From Galbibacter sp. BG1 (lineage in GTDB: Bacteria > Bacteroidota > Bacteroidia > Flavobacteriales > Flavobacteriaceae), in contig NZ_CP058364.1 of the NCBI RefSeq assembly GCF_013391805.1, forward strand, positions 2,361,501-2,425,500: a stretch of DNA of 64,000 nucleotides, written 5' to 3'. Numbering within the stretch: the stretch's first letter is position 1; every line of letters begins with the position of its first letter. Below the pieces are notes generated by a model. It ran no database searches. It saw only the letters and a list, made by a program, of their open reading frames with translations, and was not told the DNA's origin. A program made the position numbers and the translations under genes. Below are positions 27,474 through 36,709 of this stretch, in pieces.

Positions 27474-27516
27474 AAAACCCTCATCCCTAAACTAAGTTTT
27501 GGGATGAAGGGTTTTG
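27474..27516. terminator. Bidirectional terminator between dioxygenase and GH130 genes
   Basis: A stem AACCC-TCATCCC pairs with GGGATGA-(A)-GGGTT with one bulged base. It has an A run on the left flank and a T run on the right, so it can end both convergent transcripts. Confidence 0.8.
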
Positions 27517-27537
27517 GTTTGAATTTTTGGTTCTATA

Positions 27538-28725
27538 TTAAATGATCTCTGCGTTTTTATCAATAAGATCTATAATATTTTCCACTGATTTATTGCTGGC
27601 TAAACCATCAGATGGAGTATTCATACAATAGTCTACAAGCACTTCTATGGAAGTAGTAGCTAGATGCATTCTAGTGTCGGAAGAAGCATAATAAATAAAG
27701 ACTTTGCCGTTATCGTCTGCAATCCATCCATTACAGAATAATACATTAGAAACGTCACCGATGATTTCTTGTTCGTTTGGTGCCATAAAATAGCCGCCTG
27801 GGAAGTGAGTTATTTTAGTGATATCATCCAAATCGGTCATAAACAAATAGAGAACATATCGGAGTCCGGCTGCTGTATTTCTAACTCCGTGAGCCAAATG
27901 AAGCCAGCCTTTTTCAGTTTTAATAGGGGCAGGTCCAAGTCCATTTTTTAGTTCATAAACGGTATGGTACTCCTTGTTATTTACAATAACTTCTTCTTTT
28001 ACCGCAGGGTTGGCCATATCTTCAATAAAGCCTAAGCCTATGCCTCCTCCAGCTCCAGTCTCGATAAAGCCATCTTGTGGTCTGGTGTACAGCGCATATT
28101 TACCATCAACAAACTCGGGGTGCAATACTACATTTCTTTGTTGATTGGAGGGTGATATTAAATTGGGAAGACGTTCCCAGTCCTCTAAATTTTTAGAACG
28201 AATAATCCCTGCATTGGCAATAGCCGCAGAAGTGTCTCCGGCGGGAGCATTGGGGTCTTTTTTTTCAGTACAAAAAACTCCATAGACGTAACCGTCTTCA
28301 TGAGCAGTTAAGCGAATATCATAAACATTTATATCCTCTTCGTCGTTTTCGGGAACGAGTAGGGGTTTGTTCCAAAATTTAAAATTATCAATTCCGTTGT
28401 CACTTTCAGCAAAAGCAAAATAAGATTTTCTATCATTTCCTTCAACCCTTACGGCCAAAACATACTTACCTTTCCATTTAATGGCACCTGCATTAAATGC
28501 AGCGTTAACACCTATGCGTTCTAAGCCAAATGGATTGCTCTCAACATTTAAGTCGAAACGCCATGAGATAGGAATATGTTTTGCGGTAACAATGGGGTAT
28601 TTATATCGCGTAAAGAGGTTACTTTCTTGTGGAACAGCTATATTTTTTCTTTCTATTAAGCTTTTATAATTCTCCATTAAACTTTCGTAATTCTTTATTT
28701 TTCGAGTAGCATTTTTATGTATCAT
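27538..28725 (-). CDS. GH130 4-O-beta-D-mannosyl-D-glucose phosphorylase
   Basis: This 395-residue cytoplasmic protein has no signal peptide. The sequence follows the family GH130 subfamily 1 pattern of Bacteroides fragilis mannosylglucose phosphorylase closely. Examples are the early RYKYPIVTAKHIPISWRFDLN, the GAIKWKGKYVLAVRVEG block, NVYDIRLTAHEDGYVYG with its catalytic Asp, and FYYASSDTRMHLATTS near the end. The known enzyme splits mannosyl-glucose with phosphate to mannose-1-phosphate and glucose. It lies 10 bp after the symporter gene on the same strand, as in mannan-use operons. No mannobiose epimerase or mannanase gene is in the window. Confidence 0.9.
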   Translation of the reverse strand: MIHKNATRKIKNYESLMENYKSLIERKNIAVPQESNLFTRYKYPIVTAKHIPISWRFDLNVESNPFGLERIGVNAAFNAGAIKWKGKYVLAVRVEGNDRKSYFAFAESDNGIDNFKFWNKPLLVPENDEEDINVYDIRLTAHEDGYVYGVFCTEKKDPNAPAGDTSAAIANAGIIRSKNLEDWERLPNLISPSNQQRNVVLHPEFVDGKYALYTRPQDGFIETGAGGGIGLGFIEDMANPAVKEEVIVNNKEYHTVYELKNGLGPAPIKTEKGWLHLAHGVRNTAAGLRYVLYLFMTDLDDITKITHFPGGYFMAPNEQEIIGDVSNVLFCNGWIADDNGKVFIYYASSDTRMHLATTSIEVLVDYCMNTPSDGLASNKSVENIIDLIDKNAEII

Positions 28726-28735
28726 AGTTCAGGAA

Positions 28736-30559
28736 TTATAATTGATCGTCTAATTTGTCCCACCACAACTTCTTTAAAATGACTGCGCATATGGCTAAAA
28801 CGGCAATGCAAATTAGTAAGGAGGTGTATTCCCTTAAAATTAAATAGAGTGGAACTATTACTAGCAATGTCTGAGCGGTGGTTCCTACAAAAATGTTGAA
28901 CATATCCCGCTTGAACAGCGTATTTTTTTGAAATGAAGGGTCTTCTAAAATAACTTCCTCTTGAATTGGCTTCCAGAATCCCCACGGTCTGGTTCTTTTA
29001 TAGAATTCCTTAAGTTGTGCAGTGTCTGTTGGTTTAGCGGAATATGTTCCAATAATACATCCTGCCAAGGTGATAACAAAGAGTAGCGGAAACAGGTACA
29101 GCTCTAAGGTATCCGGAAAAACGATTGGGAAAATGATGGCCGGGATTAAACCGGAAAGCATTCCCCAAAAATAACCTTCACCATTAAATCGCCACCAATG
29201 CCACTTTAAAATATTGGATACAATGTAACCTCCCCAGAGGGCAGAAACAATCCATTGGGTAATGGAGTTAACATCAGAAATAAAGAAACCTAGTGTAATA
29301 CTCACAAGTACCACAATTATACCACTGGAATAATTCATGGTCTTTATTTGCTTAGGACTAGCGTGAGGGTTTTTACTTAAATAAATATCGTTTACAATAT
29401 AGGCCTGAGCGGCATTTAAGGTACCGGCAAAAGTAGACATAAAAGCAGCCAGTAGGCCTGCTAGGAGCAGTCCTGTTAATCCTACGGGAACAAATTGGTT
29501 GATCGCCGAGGGTAAAATATTCTCAAAATCAATAAATCCAGCCCTTTCCAAATTTAGCCTGTCGTAATATAGAATTCCCAATACGGCAAAACCACCAATC
29601 ATCAAATACCTGGTAGGCATTAACGCAAGGGATACAAAGCCGCTCATTTTTGCCGCCTCTTTAGGGGATTTGGTAGAAAGTATTTTTTGCATGTCGAAGT
29701 TGGGAGCGGGGCCAGCAATACTGCATAAAATTCCTTTAAAAACCATGAGCATAAAGAATATTCCGAAGAGGGAATAACCATCTGACTCAATTTTTTCATT
29801 TACTTCTGAAATTATGCCAGACCAATCCATGTCTAGAGTCCAACCGAAAAAAGGTGTCAGCCAACCATCGGGGGTGTTCAGTGTCTCCGTTCCCATGGCA
29901 TCCCAAGCAAAATAGGCTATTGCCACCGAAGAAATGGTCATTATGGTAAACTGAAGCAAATCTGTAAAAACAATCCCCGACATTCCTCCAATAACGGTAT
30001 AGAATACCGCAAAGAAGGTAAATACTGTACCGTAAAAATGTGGCACATAGGCTAGTGGAATATCAAATGGTATAAACGGACTTACAATTTCCCAAGGAAT
30101 AAAAATCTCTACAAATTTCCCTAGACCTATAAATCCGTAGGCCAGAAAACCAAGGCAGCTTACTATTGCGAAAATCACCACTATGGTGTGAGAGCGTCTA
30201 CCTCCTTGTCCTTTTCCGAAACGAAACCAAATCCACTCTGCTCCTGTGGTTACATTAGATCTTCGTAACCAAGAAGATAAATAAACCATTAAGAAAACCT
30301 GGTTAAAAACTGGCCAAAGCCAAGGGATCCAAATACTTTTTAAGCCGTATACAAAGCTGGCGGTTACCAGCCACATGGTTCCGGAAATGTCGAACATACC
30401 AGACGCATTGGAGAGCCCCAGCATGTACCAAGGGATCGATTTTCCTCCTAATAAATAATCATCTTTACTCTTTTTAGCACGTTTTTGTGCTATAAGACCA
30501 ATAAAAATAGTAGCTACTAGGTAACAAAGAATTATTGCAATATCTATGGGTTGGAGCAT
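28736..30559 (-). CDS. Sodium:solute symporter (SSS family), probable sugar importer
   Basis: This 607-residue inner-membrane protein has about 13-14 helices. The start (DIAIILCYLVATIFIGLIAQKRAKKSKDDYLLGGKSIPWYMLGLSN) and the stretch AGTLNAAQAYIVNDIY are typical of the SSS family (SGLT-like). It imports a sugar with sodium. The tight link to the GH130 phosphorylase gene (10-bp gap) suggests a mannose-containing disaccharide, as for the symporter of the B. fragilis mannan locus. It is the first gene of that short operon. A second reading frame within it is a shadow. Confidence 0.88.
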   Translation of the reverse strand: MLQPIDIAIILCYLVATIFIGLIAQKRAKKSKDDYLLGGKSIPWYMLGLSNASGMFDISGTMWLVTASFVYGLKSIWIPWLWPVFNQVFLMVYLSSWLRRSNVTTGAEWIWFRFGKGQGGRRSHTIVVIFAIVSCLGFLAYGFIGLGKFVEIFIPWEIVSPFIPFDIPLAYVPHFYGTVFTFFAVFYTVIGGMSGIVFTDLLQFTIMTISSVAIAYFAWDAMGTETLNTPDGWLTPFFGWTLDMDWSGIISEVNEKIESDGYSLFGIFFMLMVFKGILCSIAGPAPNFDMQKILSTKSPKEAAKMSGFVSLALMPTRYLMIGGFAVLGILYYDRLNLERAGFIDFENILPSAINQFVPVGLTGLLLAGLLAAFMSTFAGTLNAAQAYIVNDIYLSKNPHASPKQIKTMNYSSGIIVVLVSITLGFFISDVNSITQWIVSALWGGYIVSNILKWHWWRFNGEGYFWGMLSGLIPAIIFPIVFPDTLELYLFPLLFVITLAGCIIGTYSAKPTDTAQLKEFYKRTRPWGFWKPIQEEVILEDPSFQKNTLFKRDMFNIFVGTTAQTLLVIVPLYLILREYTSLLICIAVLAICAVILKKLWWDKLDDQL

Positions 30560-30828
30560 GCTGTCTTAAAATGTTTGGTTTGGATGGATATTTCTTATTA
30601 GTTGTTGCATATTTGATAAAAAAAGCCTTTGTTTTTTATAATTATTAAATTTTAAGGCTTGTTTTGAGCAAATTTAAATGAAGTTGCTATTTCATAATGA
30701 TATTATATAATCAAATAATTACCATATAATTTCATATTGGTGTCGAAACTATTTTTTTGGTCCAGCATACAAATAGTACTCCTTATATTTTTAGGCTAAA
30801 ATAGTTTTGAATAAATGAAGCTAGGAAT

Positions 30829-32481
30829 TTACTCTTTGTCCAGTACAATTATATTTATGGAGTGTGGCGCAAGTTCTATTACTTTTTCGTCCTTTTCAAA
30901 ATTTAAGATTTTTGTATTTATAGAGGCTATGTCTTCATTTTCAGGATAAATCGCTCCAGTAAGTGTTTTCTGTTCAGCTTGATCGGTAACTGTTGTCTTT
31001 CCCAAGTCCAATTGTACTTTTCTGGTATTTTTATAATCCCTATTTATAAGATGTACATAAATGCTCTGGTCATCTTCAGACACTACGGCATCTAAAAAGT
31101 TCACTTTATCTGATGGATTTAAAGTCCCCACCTTATAAGGTTGTTCAAAGTAATCACTATTCTGTAGTTGACTTTCCGCTACGCGATCTCCATGGTTTTT
31201 GCCATACAGCATGGTAGCGAGGCCAGTAGGGAAAATTTCTGCCTTATTGGTTTTTTTATCAATATGAATAGTGTTAATTCCCCAACTATTTCCAATTAAC
31301 ATGGATTGATTAGCAAGTTTAATGGCATCAGAATTTCGCATCATAGCATGAAGGTAGGAAGCAGCTCCAATACCCTGTGCCATTTTAGAATCTTTATGTC
31401 CGGCCTTTTTTAGATCGCCACTTATCCACCCATTCCAATTCCATTCTGTCATCGCTATTGGGATATCTTTTTCTAAAAGTGTGGTAAATACAATGTCGTC
31501 TATATAAGAAAGGCCTGTTTCTTTTTTAAAGCTTGGCACAGAAACAAAGGCATAGTAAAGTTCTTCATCAGAAACTTCTACCGATTCCCCTTTTTTGTTC
31601 AATGCTTCTGTCATTCCCCAAGGGGTATAATGGTGATATGCCAATAAATCAAAAGAATCTCCTAAATATTGTCGGGCAGTGGTAGAAAAACCGGTGAGAT
31701 TCCCTTCAATAATGATTTTTATATTTTCATCTACAGATCGCATTTCGGCGATGTATGTTTCTAAAATTTTATAGTATTCTTCTACAAAGCTTTTCTCTAG
31801 CTTTTTATTTCTTCCCATTTTCTCTTTATCGAAGACCCACACCTCATTTCCAATCTGGAAATACTTTACATTGTAGGGCTCTTTTCTTCCGTTTTTGAGA
31901 CGGAGTTGTGCCCATTTTAAATATTTCTCTGGAAGATTGGCATCTATTGGGGCGTTGCAATAGGCTACTAGGGAAGCTGCATAGCTGGCTGCTTCTTCCA
32001 CCGTTTTCTTTTTAAAATAAGCATCGCCTAGGTTTACCACTAGAAGTGGTTCAAAACTGAGCTTTTCGGAAAGGGAAAGAAATTCGTCGAAACCCAATTC
32101 GTTTTGAGAGATCACATTTCCGTCCCGTCCATCATAAGGAGGTCTTTCGGGATTTTCCCGGTCGTAGGCATTATCTACTAATTCTGTCCATTGATAATAG
32201 TCAATATCGGTGCCGCCAGGAAAACGTACTATGGGTGGTTCTATGGAATCCAGCAACTTTCCTACATCTTCCCGAAGGGCATTATTTTGCTTATCCCAAC
32301 CAGTGTCTGCGCCAGTTTCTCCACCCCAGTTGCATTTTTCCAGGAAATGGCCAAACAATAAATGGTTTAGCGGTTGGGTTTTTTTGAAGTTAACTTTTAA
32401 GACTGCCGTATCGGGAGTTGTGTTTTGTGCTTGTAGTAATGTAATGGTTATTAATGCTAAAATAGAAAGTGTAGTTCTCAT
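30829..32481 (-). CDS. GH51-like alpha-L-arabinofuranosidase, secreted
   Basis: The protein has 550 residues with an N-terminal signal peptide (MRTTLSILALITITLLQAQ), so it is exported. The clan GH-A pattern is clear: the acid/base Glu in YFQIGNEVWVFD and the nucleophile Glu in IAMTEWNWNGW. The PPIVRFPGGTDIDYYQW stretch is typical of GH51 arabinofuranosidases. The last ~180 residues form the all-beta C-terminal domain found in this family. It removes arabinose, or a related furanose, from polysaccharides or glycans. It is read alone, upstream of the symporter, with 269 bp between. The family assignment is stronger than the exact substrate. Confidence 0.8.
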   Translation of the reverse strand: MRTTLSILALITITLLQAQNTTPDTAVLKVNFKKTQPLNHLLFGHFLEKCNWGGETGADTGWDKQNNALREDVGKLLDSIEPPIVRFPGGTDIDYYQWTELVDNAYDRENPERPPYDGRDGNVISQNELGFDEFLSLSEKLSFEPLLVVNLGDAYFKKKTVEEAASYAASLVAYCNAPIDANLPEKYLKWAQLRLKNGRKEPYNVKYFQIGNEVWVFDKEKMGRNKKLEKSFVEEYYKILETYIAEMRSVDENIKIIIEGNLTGFSTTARQYLGDSFDLLAYHHYTPWGMTEALNKKGESVEVSDEELYYAFVSVPSFKKETGLSYIDDIVFTTLLEKDIPIAMTEWNWNGWISGDLKKAGHKDSKMAQGIGAASYLHAMMRNSDAIKLANQSMLIGNSWGINTIHIDKKTNKAEIFPTGLATMLYGKNHGDRVAESQLQNSDYFEQPYKVGTLNPSDKVNFLDAVVSEDDQSIYVHLINRDYKNTRKVQLDLGKTTVTDQAEQKTLTGAIYPENEDIASINTKILNFEKDEKVIELAPHSINIIVLDKE

Positions 32482-32918
32482 TATTTAATGTTAAAAGTTT
32501 GGTTTATATGCGTTAGGTTAAAATAAGAAAAGGCCTAATTTATTGGAAATCTACAAATTTATAGCTTTTAGAATCGGAGTTTTGCCAAGATTTAATCGAT
32601 TTATTACTTAAAATGATCGAAAGTGGGAAGAAGCAAAAAGGATTAAAATTTCGAAATATTTTAAGTTTTTAGTAAACGATAGAAAATGTATTTGGTAGTT
32701 TATAGACTGAAGATGAACACCATACTAAATTGCTTTTACTTCTAAAAAGCTTCGATTTTTTACAAAAAAAAATATTAAAAACCGAATTGCAACCTTATTT
32801 GTACCATAAATTACCTCGATTGGGTTAAAAATTAACGGAATTTGTTATTTTGGAAATGAATAATGGTAATCTTGTTGAGATATTCCTATTAATTTTGCTA
32901 CTCTAAAAAAAACAGAAC
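32482..32918. promoter_or_regulatory. Divergent promoter region of the GH51-like and AraC-BLUF genes
   Basis: This is a 437-bp A/T-rich stretch between divergent genes without coding signs. Near the plus-strand gene the sequence GGAATTTGTTATTTTGG (around 32838-32856) is reminiscent of promoter elements, but I could not match both the -33 and -7 consensus boxes. No inverted repeat stands out. Confidence 0.35.
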
Positions 32919-34391
32919 GTGAATAAATTAGATTCATTAGCACTCTTAAAAGAATTAGCTCAATTTTTCGAAGGCACTGTAAATCATACCAAAGATGGAG
33001 GTGAATTACATTTCGATTCACCCAATGGAACGGGTACTATAAAAAGTGTGATGTTGTTTGATGGATTGGAAGTTATGCTTTTCAATATGACGTTACATAC
33101 TTCCCTAGAACTCAATTATAAGTGTACGAACAATGCGTATCTTCATTTCCTCTCTATTCAAGAAGGAATGCTTCAACATCGATTTTTAAAAGATGAATTA
33201 ACAGAAACGGCACTTCGATTTCAAAATATTATTGTGGGAAGCGTAAACGATAATCCGAGCATCTTTCATTTACCTCAAAAAACAAAGCTTAAATTCGGAC
33301 TTATTTCAGTTTTTAAAAATGATGATAGAAAAACTGTTATTGAATCACGTGGCCAATTGCCACTTCTTTTAAATGAAATACTGAAAAATTTTGTTAAGGG
33401 TCATACCTATAAATATTTTGGAACGATTTCAGACAGGGATGCGAAATATTTGAAATTACTTTACGAGGAAGGGAAGAACAAATTGGAGAACCGCTTAAGG
33501 CAAGAGGCTTGTGTTTTTCATTTACTGGCTTCCAAGCTTAGGGATCACGAGGAGAATAGAAAAATTGAATCGAAAAAAGACGATCTGTCTTATACCGAAA
33601 TAACCAAAATTTTAAATCTAAGCGAATACATAAGTAATAATATAGAGAAACCTTTAAAGTTACAGCATCTAGAAAGGGAAAGCGGACTAAATCAAAAAAG
33701 GATTCAATATGGTTTTCAGCAGTTTTTCGGTTTCAGTGTCAATAAATACATAGCCAATTTGCGTATTATAATGGCGAAAGAGCTTTTGGAGAAAACAGAT
33801 CTTAGCATATCTGAAATAGTTTTTAAAATCGGCTTGAGCAGCCGAAGTTATTTTTCCCGTATATTTTCTGAAAAATATGGGATCCTACCAAAAGAATACA
33901 AAAAGAATCATCACTTATCCAATCCAACTTTCGAACTGTGTTACTATTCTACTGAAGCTAAGGATCTAAGAACTGAAGATTTTAAACATATACTGGAAGC
34001 TGCCAATAGGTTCAATAAAGAGCACAATATCTCGGGTTGTTTAATTTATCATAATGGCCATTTTATGCAGCTGTTGGAAGGCCCAAAAGAGATCATAGAA
34101 GACCTATATGAGCACATAAAACAGGATAAAAGACACCGTAAAATTCACTTAATGTTTTCTGGGTTTAAATCTGGAAGGATTTTTAAAGAATGGAGCATGG
34201 CTTTTATAGAACAGCCTTCGGTTTTTAGTATGCATAATTTGAACGACTTTAAACTTCTAAATGTGGATATTTTAATGATGTTGGATAAAAATTCCAAAAC
34301 CAAAAATGATAATGTGCTTCAAACCAAATTGATGTGGGAGAATGCAAGAAACGCTTTATTAATGCAAAATGAAGGAACTCTTACGATATAA
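32919..34391 (+). CDS. AraC-type regulator fused to a BLUF blue-light sensor domain
   Basis: The protein has 490 residues from a GTG start. It is the only start after the in-frame stop at 32904, with no ATG nearby. Residues 1-~220 resemble an AraC N-terminal sensor part. Residues ~225-325 are the AraC helix-turn-helix pair (LKLQHLERESGLNQKRIQYGF and DLSISEIVFKIGLSSRSYFSRIFSEKYGILPKEYK). Residues ~337-432 are a BLUF domain, which binds FAD and changes state in blue light. The photocycle residues line up with AppA at identical spacing: Tyr342 (AppA Tyr21), Asn366 (Asn45), Gln384 in FMQLLEG (Gln63), and Trp425 and Met427 in EWSMAF (Trp104 and Met106). The order DNA-binding then BLUF is unusual. 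Target genes are unknown; nearby sugar genes are candidates. Confidence 0.85.
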   Translation: MNKLDSLALLKELAQFFEGTVNHTKDGGELHFDSPNGTGTIKSVMLFDGLEVMLFNMTLHTSLELNYKCTNNAYLHFLSIQEGMLQHRFLKDELTETALRFQNIIVGSVNDNPSIFHLPQKTKLKFGLISVFKNDDRKTVIESRGQLPLLLNEILKNFVKGHTYKYFGTISDRDAKYLKLLYEEGKNKLENRLRQEACVFHLLASKLRDHEENRKIESKKDDLSYTEITKILNLSEYISNNIEKPLKLQHLERESGLNQKRIQYGFQQFFGFSVNKYIANLRIIMAKELLEKTDLSISEIVFKIGLSSRSYFSRIFSEKYGILPKEYKKNHHLSNPTFELCYYSTEAKDLRTEDFKHILEAANRFNKEHNISGCLIYHNGHFMQLLEGPKEIIEDLYEHIKQDKRHRKIHLMFSGFKSGRIFKEWSMAFIEQPSVFSMHNLNDFKLLNVDILMMLDKNSKTKNDNVLQTKLMWENARNALLMQNEGTLTI

Positions 34392-35312
34392 CATTGTAAA
34401 GGTGTTTTTCTTCTTAAGATAAGCTTGTATCTTTAAAGCAACTCGATGTTATGCTAATGAATATCTAAAAGCATGCTCGATAAAGCAACGTTTTTCCTCT
34501 TTAGTGTTATTCTGCATATTACCTGTTCTATATTTTTGTAAAAGGAAAAATCACTTTAGCAGCAAAAAAAGATAGTTTTCAAAGCCACAATTATTGGAGT
34601 AATCTTTAACACACAATGTTGTTTTGCTAACCAACTTACTTTATATAATAGGAGGTTTTCTCTTAAAGGTTTTGAAACTATCTTTTTATTTCTCCCTTTT
34701 TTATCCTCTAATTTTCCTTTGTCTCCTTAAATATATGTCAAAATAAACTCACCTTTTTTTTAAGGGCAATGGTTTGATTTTTAAATAGTAAGGCTGCCAA
34801 ATAGGTGCTTACTATCCTTAAACCACCTTTTAGTGTTATCATCGGTTGGATTGTTGTAATGAAATCATCAATTGTGCTCACTTCTAAGCTAGAACTTCTC
34901 TAATTTTACTAACGTAATGAGATTGAAAATACTTCAGCTGAATGTTGGATCATTTTAAAATATCATTATTGCGCTTTGTGGACTTTCCCAAAACGTAAGA
35001 ATAAAGATTGCTATGAAAAAGTTTAATGAATTATTGAAATAAGCTTAATTCTAAAAAAATTATAATAATCGAGGTTGGTCTTAAAAAGGTTTAAAAGCTC
35101 CTTTGGTAAAACCCGAATAGTAAGGAATTATAAATTGTTTTGATAGTAGTGGTGGTAAGTAATTACCAAGTTGGTTTGTTTGATGAAAGGTTCTATTTAA
35201 TTATAGAACCTTTTATTTCATAACTGCCTGCTCTTCATTAAATGCTTTAGGGGATCGAGCAGGGCTTTTTCTCTATGAGTTTCAATCATTTTAATACACT
35301 AAAAAAACACTT
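34392..35312. other. Long gene-free region with two tandem hairpins
   Basis: This stretch of 921 bp shows no reading frame I would accept and no RNA gene I recognise. It is A/T-rich. Its right end holds two hairpins before the next gene: 35186-35213 (11-bp stem AAAGGTTCTAT/ATAGAACCTTT with T-rich tail) and 35227-35270 (CCTGCTC/GAGCAGG followed by TTTTTCTC). They look like tandem terminators and would isolate the gene at 35313 from upstream reading. The stretch may be decayed DNA from an old mobile element, given the next gene. Confidence 0.45.
35186..35213 (+). terminator. Hairpin terminator upstream of the coupling-protein relative
   Basis: An 11-bp perfect stem with a 6-nt loop is followed by a short T-rich tail (TTTTA). 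It is symmetric and could act on either strand. Confidence 0.55.
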
Positions 35313-36707
35313 ATGATATCTGCTTTTTTATCTATTAAAGAACTTGCCAACTTCCAGACCGATACCGTAACCAAATTGCGTTTAGCTACAGAAAATGGAG
35401 ATGTTTATATAAATAACATTCAAAAAGGTACTGCTTTAATTGGGGCTTCAGATACTAATTCTGTCGATAATTTTGCATTTCACTTTTTTCAGCACTTCAG
35501 TAAATATAAATACAGTGGAATTTTTTACGATCACGATTCTTTTAAATTAACGAGTTTGGCGTATCCGTTATTTGATAATCAAGCGATGGATTTAAAAGTG
35601 GTATCCTTGGATATTATTTACAACCGTGTAAATCCAATAGCCCCTAGATATTTGCCCTTGAAAAGAGATATTCGTAAAGCATCTCATGTTTTTATTAAGA
35701 ATATTATTTTTAGTCAGACACATACAAGTTTAAAGAGCACCAACCTCAATTGGAAAGCTGCAGAAAGTTTGTTGAGCGGAATTATCTATTATCTAAAAAC
35801 CTATTATCCTTCCAGTTGCACAATCCCTCACGTAATTACACTTATTAACAATACCAATACAGAGGAGTTGGTAAGGGTAGTTGGTAAAGATTCTGAAGCT
35901 GGCCAGCTCGCACAAGATTTTACTTCTATTTATAGAAATAATAAACAAGCTGCAGAGGAAATCTGTAAATTTTTAAAGAATTATTTTAATAAAATAAGCA
36001 CCGAGCGAACCTTTATGGTTCTATCTAAAGACGAAGTGGATCTTCATGTTTTCTCAAATGAAAGTAAAGAGGTTATTTCAGTGGTAAACAATCCGCTTCA
36101 CGAGACCAATTACTCGCCCTTGCTTGCTCTTGTTTTAAATACCTCATTTAAGAATAAAAACGAAGTACGTAAGCCTGCTTTTGTATATTTTAAGGAAGCA
36201 CATTGTTTCTATTTGTATCGTATTCATCGGTTTTTTTCAAAGCTCAGAAGAAAGAATGTTGCAATTATTTATGAAGTGGATGAAAAATTCCAAAACGATT
36301 TATTTTATGGCAATCGGGTAAGCGATAATATTTTAAGCCGGTTGTCCAATAAATTCATTGGGAGGGGAGTAAGCCAAATTTCAGCCAGATACAGTCAAAA
36401 GATTGTGCAGCGGGTAAAAGATAAAGCGCGTAGAATTGCCAATAGTAAAAATTTTAGTTTGCAAAGGCTGTGGTTGCATTATAAAAGTGACCTATCTAAA
36501 ATTCTTTCTTCTAGTTTTACAAGGCTTAAATTGGGGGAGTTTGTAAGTAGGCTGGAAGAAAAAGATGTTATAACTCGATTTGAGGATCGAACCTTCGATA
36601 GAATTAAACCTTTGCCAAAAAAGGTTTATACCTCTAAAGAAATCAGTGAAAATTACCAACAAATTATAGATGAAATAAAAGAAATTAAAAAGGTGGCGCT
36701 GAATTAA
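35313..36707 (+). CDS. Soluble relative of the TraG/VirD4 coupling ATPase with a destroyed Walker A motif
   Basis: The protein has 464 residues. It aligns along its length with the intact coupling protein encoded at 52033-53613. Shared blocks are YSGIFYDHDSFKLTSLAYPL vs FCGIIHDYKHFEITEFAYPL, YNRVNPIAPRYLP vs YSKVNPIAPKYLP, SVVNNPLHETNYSPLLA vs SVINNPLYEAAYSPIIA, and YTSKEISENYQQI vs YTAKELKENYNRI. Where the intact one has GSAGSGKT, this one has GASDTNSV (residues 44-51), so the phosphate-binding Lys and Thr are gone. The Walker B area FLLMEEAP reads VYFKEAHC. The N-terminal membrane helices are missing. ATP hydrolysis is therefore unlikely. No relaxase is near. It ends 2 bp from the end of the convergent LETM1-related gene. 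A role in blocking or regulating conjugation is inference. Confidence 0.75.
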   Translation: MISAFLSIKELANFQTDTVTKLRLATENGDVYINNIQKGTALIGASDTNSVDNFAFHFFQHFSKYKYSGIFYDHDSFKLTSLAYPLFDNQAMDLKVVSLDIIYNRVNPIAPRYLPLKRDIRKASHVFIKNIIFSQTHTSLKSTNLNWKAAESLLSGIIYYLKTYYPSSCTIPHVITLINNTNTEELVRVVGKDSEAGQLAQDFTSIYRNNKQAAEEICKFLKNYFNKISTERTFMVLSKDEVDLHVFSNESKEVISVVNNPLHETNYSPLLALVLNTSFKNKNEVRKPAFVYFKEAHCFYLYRIHRFFSKLRRKNVAIIYEVDEKFQNDLFYGNRVSDNILSRLSNKFIGRGVSQISARYSQKIVQRVKDKARRIANSKNFSLQRLWLHYKSDLSKILSSSFTRLKLGEFVSRLEEKDVITRFEDRTFDRIKPLPKKVYTSKEISENYQQIIDEIKEIKKVALN

Positions 36708-36709
36708 TC

